NCBI GenBank assembly: GCA_910577915.1
Contig: CAJTOM010000053.1
Span: 1-18,547, forward strand
DNA: 18,547 nt
From: an uncultured Oscillospiraceae bacterium
GTDB taxonomy: Bacteria > Bacillota > Clostridia > Oscillospirales > Oscillospiraceae
Direction of reading: 5' to 3'
Numbering within the stretch: position 1 is the first letter of the stretch; the number at the start of each line of letters is the position of its first letter. Of this stretch, positions 6,063 to 12,546 are shown in pieces. Under the pieces are notes generated by a model. It saw only the letters and a list, made by a program, of their open reading frames with translations. It made no database searches and had not been told where the DNA came from. Both the position numbers and the translations under genes were made by a program.

Positions 6063-6869
6063 TTGAACGTGGAAAGGTACAGGGCGATCCCACAGGGATA
6101 TATGACCGCAGGCGCAGCTGCAAAGAAAATGGGCGTGACAGTCAGGACCTTACAGCATTATGACAGGGAAGGGCTGCTCTCACCATCGGCTAAAAGTGAG
6201 GGCGGCCGCAGGCTGTATACGGATAAAGACATGATCAGGCTCCACCAGATACTGTCCCTGAAGCATCTGGGATTTTCCCTGGACGACATCAGGGATCGGT
6301 TGATTCCGCTGGATACCCCGGCGGATGTGGCGCAGGTTCTGTCCGAGCAGGCGGCGATTGTCCGGGAGAAAATTGCGGGGCTGACGGAGGCGCTTTCGAA
6401 AATTGAGGCGCTGAAAGCCGAGGTGCTGGACATGCGGTCGGTGGATTTCAAGAAGTACGCGGACATCATCGTCAATCTGGAGATGAAGAACAGCTTCTAT
6501 TGGCTCATCAAGCATTTTGACGGGGAAACGCTGGACCACATCCGCAGCCGGTTCGACAGGGAGAGCGGTATGTTGTTTTTGCAGCGGTTCCTGCGCCTGC
6601 AGGAGGAGGCGATCCGCCTTCTCGAGGACGGCGTGCCGGCGGAAGGGCGGCGGGGGCAGCAATTTGCAGAGGCATACTGGGCCCTGATCATGGACTTCAC
6701 CGGCGGGGACGCCGCGATGCTTCCTAAGCTCATTGAGATGGGACAGAGCGGCGATTTTGACCGGGAGTGGACGCAGAAGCAGGCCAGGGCAAACGCCTTT
6801 ATTGAGCCGGCCTTGGGCGCGTATTTCACAAGTGAGGGGATCAACCCGTTTCAGGAGGCGACGACATGA
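6063..6869 (+). CDS. MerR-family regulator with TipAS-like effector domain
   Basis: A 268-aa transcription activator. Residues about 14-82 form the MerR winged-helix DNA-binding domain (MTAGAAAKKMGV, then VRTLQHYDREGLL and GGRRLYTDKD). A helical dimerisation segment follows at about 85-125. The C-terminal half (about 140-260) resembles the TipAS antibiotic-binding domain: FLRLQEEAIRLLEDGVPAEG, FAEAYWALIMDFTGGD and a W...Q..A..FI..AL..YF tail. TipAS domains bind hydrophobic drugs or peptides and so switch the promoter on. AGGAGG at 6053-6058 precedes TTG at 6063 (4 bp) and GTG at 6069 (10 bp); ATG at 6102 is a third option, so the exact start is open. It overlaps the ABC ATPase gene by ATGA. 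Codons here are less GC-biased than in neighbouring housekeeping genes, which hints at transfer. Confidence 0.9.
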   Translation: MNVERYRAIPQGYMTAGAAAKKMGVTVRTLQHYDREGLLSPSAKSEGGRRLYTDKDMIRLHQILSLKHLGFSLDDIRDRLIPLDTPADVAQVLSEQAAIVREKIAGLTEALSKIEALKAEVLDMRSVDFKKYADIIVNLEMKNSFYWLIKHFDGETLDHIRSRFDRESGMLFLQRFLRLQEEAIRLLEDGVPAEGRRGQQFAEAYWALIMDFTGGDAAMLPKLIEMGQSGDFDREWTQKQARANAFIEPALGAYFTSEGINPFQEATT

Positions 6870-7675
6870 CAAACGCGTTGGAAGTGAGGGGACTGCGGAA
6901 GCGCTACGGCGAAAAAGCGGTCCTCAAGGGAATTGACCTGTGTGTGCGCCGGGGGGATATTTTTGCCCTGCTGGGCGTAAACGGCGCGGGGAAGACGACG
7001 GCCCTTGCGTGTATTGAGGGGCTGAGAAGGTATGATGCCGGGTCCATATCCGTAAACGGCAGGATGGGGATCCAGCTGCAGTCGGCGGCCCTGCCCGCAC
7101 ACATCAAGGGGGGTGAGGCCGTGGAGCTGTTCGCAAGGTGGAACCGGAGAACCGCGGACGCCGGGATGCTGGCGGCGCTGGGCGCCGGCGATATGGCGGG
7201 CAGGCAGTACCGGGAGATGTCCACCGGGCAGAAGCGGCGGCTCCATCTGGCCCTGGCGCTGATCTGCGGGCCGGATATTGTATTTCTTGACGAGCCGACC
7301 GCCGGGCTCGACGTGGAGGGGCGCAGCGCCCTGCACCGGTATATCCGGGATCTGAAGGCGGAGGGAAAGACGATTGTGCTGGCCAGCCACGATATGGCCG
7401 AGGTGGAGAGCCTGTGTGACAGCATAGCGATTTTAAGGGGAGGGGAGATCGCGTTTGCGGGAACGGTCACGGAGCTGACGGAGAGGATCGGAAAGCACTA
7501 CGACATCCACGTGCGGACGGATCAGGGTTCGCAGACGTATGCGTCCGACCACATTGAAGTCAGCCTGGCGGCAATACTCAAAAGCTGCCGGGAGCATCAT
7601 GCGGTCATTCAGGACATCCGGGTTGACCGCGGGTCCCTGGAACAGCATTTTCTGAGAATTGCGAAGGGGGAATAG
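6866..7675 (+). CDS. ABC transporter ATP-binding protein (drug-export type)
   Basis: A 269-aa ATPase subunit with all key elements: Walker A GVNGAGKT (37-44), Q-loop near Q72, signature STGQK (119-123, a variant of LSGGQ), Walker B IVFLDE (138-143), D-loop AGLD and H-loop H175. About 70 residues follow the nucleotide-binding domain, as in CcmA-type drug and antibiotic exporters. The ATG at 6866 overlaps the merR stop (ATGA) and has AGGAGG upstream. The permease starts 3 bp after its stop, so both subunits are made from one message under the MerR promoter. The substrate is unknown; the regulator suggests a toxic hydrophobic compound (inference). Confidence 0.95.
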   Translation: MTNALEVRGLRKRYGEKAVLKGIDLCVRRGDIFALLGVNGAGKTTALACIEGLRRYDAGSISVNGRMGIQLQSAALPAHIKGGEAVELFARWNRRTADAGMLAALGAGDMAGRQYREMSTGQKRRLHLALALICGPDIVFLDEPTAGLDVEGRSALHRYIRDLKAEGKTIVLASHDMAEVESLCDSIAILRGGEIAFAGTVTELTERIGKHYDIHVRTDQGSQTYASDHIEVSLAAILKSCREHHAVIQDIRVDRGSLEQHFLRIAKGE

Positions 7676-7678
7676 ACG

Positions 7679-8395
7679 GTGAACGGGTTTTTATATGGCG
7701 TTATATTACAGTGGAAGCTGGACCTGCGCAGCCGGACCATGCTGATTACCTGCTATGCCGTTCCGCTCCTGTTCTTTGGAGTGATGGGGGGGATCTTTAC
7801 GGCCGTTATGCCGGAGAGCAGGGAGACCCTGATCCAGTCCATGAGCGTCTTTGCCGTGACCATGGGCGCGCTGATCGGGCTGCCGCCGTCCCTTGTGGAG
7901 ATATACCGGAGCGATGTGAAAAACGCGTATCAGGCAAACGGCGTGCCGCTGTCGCTGGGATTGATCCTGTGCAATATGTCCGCATTTGTCCATCTGCTCA
8001 TCATGGGCGCCGTCCTCTATGGGGCCGCGCCGGTCCTCTTTGACGCGCGGCTCCCCGAGCGCCCGGAGGTGTATTTTGGCGGGCTGGCTGTCCTGACTGC
8101 GGTTTCGCTTGGCGTGGCCAGCGTCATCGGATTGGCGGTGAAGGATACCGCGAATGCGTCCATGATCTCCATCCTGCTCTTTCTGCCGTCCACGATGCTG
8201 TCGGGCATTATGTTTCCCAGGGAGATGCTTCCGGAGGTGTTCACGGCGGCCGGAAAGCTGTTTCCCGCGGCGTGGGGGTATGAATTGATGACAGCTCCCG
8301 CTGTTTCTCTGCGGACCCTTGGCCCCCTGCTGGGCATCTTTCTCGCAGCGTGCGCCGCATGCGGCGTTCTGCTGAGGCGGATTCGCACACGGTGA
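7679..8395 (+). CDS. ABC-2 type transporter permease
   Basis: A 238-aa integral membrane protein with six predicted membrane segments, at about 19-43, 51-74, 91-120, 131-156, 159-182 and 212-233. The motif LSGIMFPREMLPE before the last segments is typical of ABC-2 permeases. The start is GTG at 7679, with GAAGGGGG upstream and only 3 bp after the ATPase stop. One permease plus one ATPase would make a homodimeric-type exporter, so the operon is complete without further genes. The gene ends just before a large hairpin shared with guaB. Confidence 0.92.
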   Translation: MNGFLYGVILQWKLDLRSRTMLITCYAVPLLFFGVMGGIFTAVMPESRETLIQSMSVFAVTMGALIGLPPSLVEIYRSDVKNAYQANGVPLSLGLILCNMSAFVHLLIMGAVLYGAAPVLFDARLPERPEVYFGGLAVLTAVSLGVASVIGLAVKDTANASMISILLFLPSTMLSGIMFPREMLPEVFTAAGKLFPAAWGYELMTAPAVSLRTLGPLLGIFLAACAACGVLLRRIRTR

Positions 8396-8415
8396 TACGG
8401 TTCGATGTATGGATA

Positions 8416-8455
8416 TGAAAAAGCGCCGCAGATCTTTTTCGAGATCTGCGGCGCT
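8416..8455 (-). terminator. Shared hairpin; intrinsic terminator of guaB
   Basis: A perfect 14-bp stem (8422-8435 with 8442-8455, loop TTTTCG). On the minus strand it is followed directly by a run of five T, making it a strong terminator for guaB, whose stop lies 29 bp away. In the plus direction the hairpin follows the ABC permease but lacks a T-tract. Confidence 0.88.
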
Positions 8456-8483
8456 CGTTGCGGGAAGGTCTTTGTGATGGCGT

Positions 8484-9998
8484 TTATCCGTTCTGGGCCG
8501 AGCTGCCGTGGGTCTTGAGGACTACGTCGTGGTAGCCGCCCTCCACGATGGAGGTGGAGGACACCAGGGTCAGCCGGGCGTTCTGCTGGAGGGCGGGGAT
8601 GGTGACGACGCCGCAGTTGCACATAGTGGAGCGCACCTTGTAGAGGCTCTTGGCCACGTTGTCCTTCAGGGAGCCGGCGTAGGTGACGTAGGAGTCCACG
8701 CCCTCCTCGAAGGCCAGGCCGCGCCCGCCCCCCAGGTCGTAGCGCTGCCAGTTCCGGGCCCGGTTGGAGCCCTCGCCCCAGTACTCCTTCATGTACTGGC
8801 CGCCCACCAGCACCTTGTTGGTGGGGCTCTCGTCGAAGCGGGCGAAGTAGCGGCCCAGCATGAGGAAATCCGCCCCCATGGCCAGGGCCAGGGTCATGTG
8901 GTAGTCGTGGACAATGCCGCCGTCGGAGCAGATGGGGACGTAGACGCCCGTCTCCCGGAAGTACTCGTCCCGGGCGGCCGCCACCTCGATCAGGGCCGTG
9001 GCCTGGCCACGCCCGATGCCCTTGGTCTCCCGGGTGATGCAGATGGAGCCGCCGCCGATGCCCACCTTCACAAAGTCCGCGCCGGCCCGGGCCAGGAAGA
9101 GGAACCCGTCCCGGTCCACCACGTTGCCCGCGCCCACCTTCACGCTGTCGCCGTAGCGCTCCCGGATGAAGGACAGGGTGCGCTCCTGCCAGCAGGAGTA
9201 CCCCTCGGAGGAGTCGATGCACAGCACGTCGGCTCCGGCCTCCACCAGGGCGGGGACCCGCTGGGCATAGTCCTTGGTGTTGATGCCCGCGCCCACCATG
9301 TAGCGCTTCTGGCCGTCGAGCAGCTCGCCGGGGTTCTCCTTGTGCTGCTCGTAGTCCTTGCGGAAGACGAAGTACAGCAGGCGACCGTCGGCGCTGACGA
9401 TGGGCAGGGAGTTGAGCTTGTGGTCCCAGATGATGTCGTTGGCCTCCTTCAGGCTGGTGCCCTCGGGGGCGGTGACCAGCTTCTCCCGGGGGGTCATAAA
9501 GGCGGAGACGCAGGTGGCGGGGTCCATGCGGCTGACGCGGTAGTCCCGGCTGGTGACGATGCCCAGCAGGCGGCCCTGGTTGGTGCCGTCCTGGGTGATG
9601 GCTACGGTGGAGTGTCCGTTGCGCTGCTTCAGGTCCAGCACGTCCTGGAGAGTGGCGTCGGGGGGCAGGTTGGAGTCGCTGGGGACAAAGCCGGCCTTGT
9701 AGCCCTTCACCCGGGCCACCATGGCCGCCTCGCTCTCCACAGACTGGGAGCCGTAGATGAAGCTGAGCCCGCCCTCCTTGGCCAGGGCCACGGCCAGGGT
9801 GTCGTTGGACACGGACTGCATGACGGCGGAGACCATGGGGATGGACAGGCACAGGGGGCACTCCTCCTCGCCCCTGCGGAATTTCACCAGGGGGGTGCGG
9901 AGGGAGACGTTGGCGGGGACGCAGTCGGGGGAGGTATAGCCGGGTACCAGCAGGTACTCGCTGAAGGTGTGGGAGGGCTCCGGGTAGTAGAAGGCCAT
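8484..9998 (-). CDS. guaB: IMP dehydrogenase, Tritrichomonas foetus-like type
   Basis: A 504-aa enzyme that oxidises IMP to XMP with NAD+, the committed step of GMP synthesis, in the cytoplasm as a tetramer. A TIM barrel is interrupted by two CBS domains at about 105-220. Key residues are D262, the catalytic C320 in GGGSICITR, and the flap R419-Y420. The sequence, from MAFYYPEPSHTFSEYLL onward, is of the T. foetus type rather than the standard bacterial type (GPGSICTT). Recalling the T. foetus protein, the residues run one position ahead: C319, D261, R418-Y419, and K310 and E431, which are linked to mycophenolate resistance and appear here as K311 and E432. The ATG at 9998 has AAAGGAG upstream. 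It is monocistronic, with its own promoter and terminator. Confidence 0.96.
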   Translation of the reverse strand: MAFYYPEPSHTFSEYLLVPGYTSPDCVPANVSLRTPLVKFRRGEEECPLCLSIPMVSAVMQSVSNDTLAVALAKEGGLSFIYGSQSVESEAAMVARVKGYKAGFVPSDSNLPPDATLQDVLDLKQRNGHSTVAITQDGTNQGRLLGIVTSRDYRVSRMDPATCVSAFMTPREKLVTAPEGTSLKEANDIIWDHKLNSLPIVSADGRLLYFVFRKDYEQHKENPGELLDGQKRYMVGAGINTKDYAQRVPALVEAGADVLCIDSSEGYSCWQERTLSFIRERYGDSVKVGAGNVVDRDGFLFLARAGADFVKVGIGGGSICITRETKGIGRGQATALIEVAAARDEYFRETGVYVPICSDGGIVHDYHMTLALAMGADFLMLGRYFARFDESPTNKVLVGGQYMKEYWGEGSNRARNWQRYDLGGGRGLAFEEGVDSYVTYAGSLKDNVAKSLYKVRSTMCNCGVVTIPALQQNARLTLVSSTSIVEGGYHDVVLKTHGSSAQNG

Positions 9999-10049
9999 AG
10001 AGGATACGCTCCTTTGTCAAATTTTGGGGAATGTCCTTGATTAGCCCAC

Positions 10050-10078
10050 ATGGTACCACGCCGAAGGCGATTTGTAAA
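10050..10078 (-). promoter_or_regulatory. Sigma-A promoter of guaB
   Basis: On the minus strand TTTACA (10073-10078), 17-bp spacer and TACCAT (10050-10055) with extended -10 TGG. The leader is about 45 nt, too short for a purine riboswitch. Confidence 0.68.
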
Positions 10079-10117
10079 GGAAAAATTGCGGAAAAATCCC
10101 GCTTCAGGACAGCACAA

Positions 10118-10140
10118 GGCCGCCGGCATTGCCGGCGGCC
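10118..10140 (-). terminator. Hairpin between the Asn/Gln-rich gene and guaB
   Basis: A 10-bp perfect stem, GGCCGCCGGC/GCCGGCGGCC, with a 3-nt loop, 15 bp past the stop of the small gene on the minus strand. No real U-tract follows, so termination may be partial. Confidence 0.5.
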
Positions 10141-10154
10141 CGCCCGTTTGCGCG

Positions 10155-10259
10155 TCAGCGCTTGTTCTGGTTGTTGTTCTGGTTCTGATTCTGGTTGTTC
10201 TGGTTCTGATCGTTGGTCTGGTTCCGGTTGTTGTTCTGGTTGTTCTGAGAATTCTTCAT
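10155..10259 (-). CDS. 34-aa asparagine/glutamine-rich microprotein
   Basis: A very small gene read from ATG at 10259 to TGA at 10155. Seventeen of the 34 residues are Asn and nine are Gln; the rest include a basic start (MKNS) and end (NKR). A strong AAAGGAGG ribosome site lies about 10 bp upstream, which argues for real translation. A TATAAT (10320-10325, minus) stands upstream and a hairpin follows the stop. The function is unknown; short Asn/Gln-rich proteins of spore formers are one possible comparison, but I cannot verify a family. It is not a simple nucleotide repeat: codons vary between AAC/AAT, with CAG dominating Gln. Confidence 0.68.
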   Translation of the reverse strand: MKNSQNNQNNNRNQTNDQNQNNQNQNQNNNQNKR

Positions 10260-10319
10260 AACAGGAGGACCTCCTTTCTCAAAAGCGGTACGGGGCTATT
10301 GTTTCCCAGTTTTTCCGGC

Positions 10320-10346
10320 ATTATACACGGGGCGGGGGGAATATTC
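10320..10346 (-). promoter_or_regulatory. Candidate promoter of the Asn/Gln-rich gene, possibly sporulation-type
   Basis: On the minus strand TATAAT (10320-10325) has no good sigma-A -35 box. GAATATT (10340-10346) lies 14 bp upstream, which fits the -35 and spacing of sigma-E-type promoters (KMATATT, 13-15 bp) better, although the -10 match is partial. Assignment of a sigma factor is speculative. Confidence 0.35.
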
Positions 10347-10399
10347 GGAAAGTTTCGAAAAATAATAGAGGTATCCGTCAATTGGAAAGGAGTCCGTCT

Positions 10400-10990
10400 A
10401 TGGAACTGAGAGACAGCGTCACCAAGGAAAATCTCCTGCGCGCCTTCGCGGGAGAGAGCCAGGCCAGAAACCGCTACACCTTCGCCGCCGGCCTCTGCCG
10501 CCAGAACAAGCTGCCGGTGCTGGAGGAGATCTTCCTCTACACCGCGGGACAGGAGAAGGAGCACGCGGAGGTGTTTTACAACCACCTCAAGCAGGGGGGC
10601 TGTGAGAACGTGACCATCACCGCCAACTACCCCATCGACCTGCCGGACCAGCCTGTGAAGCTGCTGGAGCTGGCCAGGGGCCACGAGCTGGAGGAGCACG
10701 GCGACATCTACCCCGCCTTTGCCGGCAAGGCGGAGGAGGAGGGGTTTGCGGAGGTCGCCCGGCACTTCCGCCAGATCGCGGAGATCGAGAAGGTGCACGC
10801 CCAGCGCTTTGAGCGCTTTGCCAAGCTGATGCGGGAGAACAAGCTGTTTGTCAGCGATGTGGAGACCGGCTGGATCTGCCTCAACTGCGGCCATGTTGTG
10901 ACCGGCAAGCAGGCGCCCGCCAAGTGCCCGGTCTGCTCCCATGAGCAGGGCTACTTTATCCGGCTGGAGCTCTCCCCCTACGAGCGCTGA
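10400..10990 (+). CDS. Rubrerythrin
   Basis: A 196-aa peroxide-scavenging iron protein of anaerobes, reducing H2O2 to water with electrons from rubredoxin or NADH oxidoreductases. The ferritin-like four-helix domain (about 8-145) has diiron ligands E19, E52-x-x-H55, E96-x-x-E99 and E130-x-x-H133. The C-terminal rubredoxin-like domain has C160-x-x-C163 and C176-x-x-C179 binding one Fe. The length is normal for the classic two-domain form. The ATG at 10400 follows AAAGGAG by 8 bp. No clear sigma-A promoter or PerR box was found in the 140 bp upstream. Confidence 0.95.
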   Translation: MELRDSVTKENLLRAFAGESQARNRYTFAAGLCRQNKLPVLEEIFLYTAGQEKEHAEVFYNHLKQGGCENVTITANYPIDLPDQPVKLLELARGHELEEHGDIYPAFAGKAEEEGFAEVARHFRQIAEIEKVHAQRFERFAKLMRENKLFVSDVETGWICLNCGHVVTGKQAPAKCPVCSHEQGYFIRLELSPYER

Positions 10991-11012
10991 GACTGCTTTG
11001 CAGGGGCGGAAG

Positions 11013-11053
11013 CCCCGCCGGGACGGGCCGCCCAGCGGCCCGTCCCGGCGGGG
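11013..11053 (+). terminator. Very stable hairpin after rubrerythrin
   Basis: A perfect 19-bp GC stem (11013-11031 with 11035-11053, loop CCA) begins 23 bp past the stop. It has no T-tract on either strand, so it may stabilise the message end rather than terminate on its own. Confidence 0.6.
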
Positions 11054-11067
11054 GGAGGAGGGAGATG

Positions 11068-11096
11068 GAAAATTCCTCGAAAATCCTGGAATTTTC
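11068..11096. repeat. AT-rich inverted repeat before the tRNA promoter
   Basis: GAAAATTCC (11068-11076) and GGAATTTTC (11088-11096) form a 9-bp dyad ending 2 bp before the tRNA -35. It may complete termination of the rubrerythrin transcript or act as an upstream promoter element. Confidence 0.45.
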
Positions 11097-11098
11097 TA

Positions 11099-11127
11099 TT
11101 GACTTTGGGGGAGAAAGAAGGTATAAT
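11099..11127 (+). promoter_or_regulatory. Promoter of tRNA-Ser
   Basis: TTGACT (11099-11104), 17-bp spacer, TATAAT (11122-11127). The tRNA body starts 28 bp after the -10. Confidence 0.82.
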
Positions 11128-11155
11128 AACCTCTGCCGTGAAGAGACAGCAATAT

Positions 11156-11247
11156 GGAGATGTCGCGTAGCTGGTCGAGCGCGCACGATTGGAAATCGTG
11201 TATACCTCAAAAGGGTATCGAGAGTTCGAATCTCTCCATCTCCGCCA
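11156..11247 (+). tRNA. tRNA-Ser (anticodon GGA), CCA encoded
   Basis: Acceptor arms GGAGATG (11156-11162) and CATCTCC (11237-11243) pair perfectly. The anticodon stem CACGA/TCGTG encloses TTGGAAA, giving anticodon GGA (reads UCC/UCU). A long variable arm (ATACC...GGTAT) marks a class II tRNA, and the T-arm is GAGAG-TTCGAAT-CTCTC. Discriminator G is followed by genomic CCA. The gene is 92 nt. Confidence 0.97.
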
Positions 11248-11273
11248 CGTCGGAGCGAAATCCGCTCCACTCC

Positions 11274-11309
11274 GTTTCAAGGCGGTCCCTTTGGGGGCCG
11301 CCTTGAAAC
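11274..11309 (+). terminator. Hairpin downstream of tRNA-Ser
   Basis: GTTTCAAGGCGG pairs with CCGCCTTGAAAC, extended inside by one wobble and three C-G pairs (16 bp in all, loop TTTG). There is no T-tract; it may be a 3' processing stop or a first terminator for the tRNA transcript. Confidence 0.5.
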
Positions 11310-11336
11310 TGCGTTCCGCTCCTTTGCTCCTCCTTT

Positions 11337-11377
11337 CCAACTCGAACCCGCTGCGCTGGGCTTCGAGTTGGCTTTTG
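11337..11377 (+). terminator. Second hairpin after tRNA-Ser with short T-tract
   Basis: CCAACTCGAA (11337-11346) pairs with TTCGAGTTGG (11362-11371), with inner CCC/GGG, followed by CTTTTGG. It is a plausible intrinsic terminator. Confidence 0.55.
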
Positions 11378-11394
11378 GTGCATGATGATCGTCT

Positions 11395-11440
11395 GCATCT
11401 TTTTATCAACACAAGACAGCTTGCATTGATCAAAAGATGC
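11395..11440. repeat. Long imperfect inverted repeat
   Basis: Arms 11395-11409 and 11426-11440 are complementary at 14 of 15 positions (GCATCTTTTTATCAA against TTGATCAAAAGATGC), with a 16-nt loop. It is AT-rich, unlike its GC-rich surroundings, and abuts the terminator at 11443. Confidence 0.6.
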
Positions 11441-11442
11441 AG

Positions 11443-11476
11443 GGAAAAATCCCGCACTTCGGTGCGGGATTTTTCC
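11443..11476. terminator. Bidirectional intrinsic terminator (UUCG loop)
   Basis: A perfect 15-bp stem, GGAAAAATCCCGCAC/GTGCGGGATTTTTCC, with loop TTCG on the plus strand (CGAA on the minus). A- and T-runs in the arms let it work in both directions: for the tRNA transcript and for the duplicated-domain gene on the minus strand. Confidence 0.85.
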
Positions 11477-11551
11477 TTTAATCATGCCATAACTGTAAGA
11501 TCATGTGCGCAGGTGATTGCGGCGATGGGGCGCGGGTTGGATATTCGGCGT

Positions 11552-12334
11552 TCAGTGCCGGTCAGGCCGTTCTTCTTGTATTTTCTCGGGAAACGGCGGC
11601 GGGTCATCATACTGCTTCCGCTTATACGCCTGCCATGCGGCGGTATGCGCGGCGTTGTGCTGCCGCCATGCGGTGATTTCTTCGCTGGACAGGATTTCAT
11701 CCAGCTTGCGGCGCATATCCTCCGGGTCGAAGCAGGAGATCAATACGGCCTCCCCGTCCGCCGGAGTGCGGGGCAGCAGCGGCCGGATCGCCTCCGTGTC
11801 CTGCATTATCTGCCATCCGGTCACGTCGTGATTCTCCAGGTAATGCGCCAGATCCGGTGCGTACTGCTGCGGGAAAAAGAAAAAGGCGGGTTCGTCACTG
11901 CGCCGCACGCCGGGGATTTGAGCGCTATCTTCTTCCGCTGCAGGCGCGGCGAACGGATAGAACGGGGGCGGGTCTTTCACCCACCGGTCATCCCGCAGGC
12001 AAGCGCGGTATACGCGGTCTGCCCGATTGTTCTGCCAGCTGATAATATCCGGGTCATTCTGGAGCTGCTCCAGCTTTCGGGCCATGTCGCTCTGGTTATA
12101 GTACGAAACGAACGCCAGAACGTGTTTCTCCACACGGGGCGCTCCGGGATACAGCCGGACCTCCGGGATGACATATCCCTCGGGCAGGTATGGCCGGACC
12201 TCCCGGAGAGACATGATTTGCCAGCCCGTAATTTGACATTCCTGCAGCGCGTATTCGAGGGGCGTTCTCAGGTGCCGGGCGAAGAACAGAAATGTCGGTT
12301 CAGTGCCCCGGCGGACGTCAGAAAAATTTATCAT
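11552..12334 (-). CDS. Protein with two copies of an unrecognised TGWQIM/DPPPF domain
   Basis: A 260-aa soluble protein of unknown function made of an internal duplication. Copy 1 (about 7-128) and copy 2 (about 143-249) share the pattern RR..EP.F.FF, then TGWQIM (36-41 and 172-177), E.RP.LP, a VL strand, DM.RKL (83-88 and 206-211), an I..W helix, and DPPPF (121-125 and 244-248). No signal peptide, membrane segment or catalytic motif is seen. The start is ATG at 12334, with GAGGTG 9 bp upstream. The frame is open to an ATG at 12394, but a good promoter (12356-12384) lies inside that extension and there is no ribosome site there. It has its own promoter and shares a bidirectional terminator. 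Its codon use is less GC-rich than the core genes. Confidence 0.78.
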   Translation of the reverse strand: MINFSDVRRGTEPTFLFFARHLRTPLEYALQECQITGWQIMSLREVRPYLPEGYVIPEVRLYPGAPRVEKHVLAFVSYYNQSDMARKLEQLQNDPDIISWQNNRADRVYRACLRDDRWVKDPPPFYPFAAPAAEEDSAQIPGVRRSDEPAFFFFPQQYAPDLAHYLENHDVTGWQIMQDTEAIRPLLPRTPADGEAVLISCFDPEDMRRKLDEILSSEEITAWRQHNAAHTAAWQAYKRKQYDDPPPFPEKIQEERPDRH

Positions 12335-12355
12335 AAGCTGCTTCACCTCGGATAA

Positions 12356-12384
12356 ATTGTATAGGATTTTATCAGATATGGCAA
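12356..12384 (-). promoter_or_regulatory. Sigma-A promoter of the duplicated-domain gene
   Basis: On the minus strand TTGCCA (12379-12384), 17-bp spacer, TACAAT (12356-12361). Its position shows that translation should start at 12334, not at the upstream ATG at 12394. Confidence 0.72.
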
Positions 12385-12459
12385 TAGTGCTCATTTAATA
12401 TTTTTACAATATTTTCACGCGGGCCGGTGGAGACGCTGGTTGCCGTTACCGAACAATAG

Positions 12460-12495
12460 CGGGAGGACCTGACTGGTTCCAGTCAGGTCCTCCCG
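12460..12495 (-). terminator. Perfect hairpin after the 56-aa gene
   Basis: A 17-bp inverted repeat (12460-12476 with 12479-12495) separated by only TT, 51 bp past the stop of the 56-aa gene on the minus strand. The following sequence GCTATTGTT is only mildly T-rich. Confidence 0.6.
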
Positions 12496-12546
12496 AAAAT
12501 GTGTGGTTGTTCTCCGGATTTCTGCCCCGGTTTTCTCTCCGTTCAC

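Larger units (their letters stand above)
11248..11551. other. tRNA-trailing stretch with serial hairpins
   Basis: This gene-free stretch of about 300 bp is packed with dyads: GGAGCG/CGCTCC at 11252-11268, a 16-bp stem at 11274-11309, a 10+3-bp stem at 11337-11371, a 15-bp arm pair with one mismatch at 11395-11440, and a terminator at 11443-11476. From about 11480 to 11551 nothing is recognised. No 3' tRNA fragment was found repeated here, so there is no evidence of an attachment site. Confidence 0.6.

Noticed and set aside
8508..10040. A 510-codon plus-strand frame opposite guaB
   Set aside because: guaB is certain on the other strand; the shadow is low-complexity and spans guaB's ribosome site.
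9999..10049. Purine or guanine riboswitch controlling guaB
   Set aside because: The predicted leader is only about 45 nt and has no aptamer-like stems.
10181..10250. A CAG/AAC simple repeat or CRISPR-like array in the Asn/Gln-rich gene
   Set aside because: Units are not of fixed length or sequence. The pattern follows codons in one frame behind a ribosome site, so coding explains it better.
10956..11485. Short minus-strand frames containing strings like MERFELSI and RDSNSRYP
   Set aside because: These are familiar false genes produced by reading through a tRNA-Ser and its flanks in reverse.
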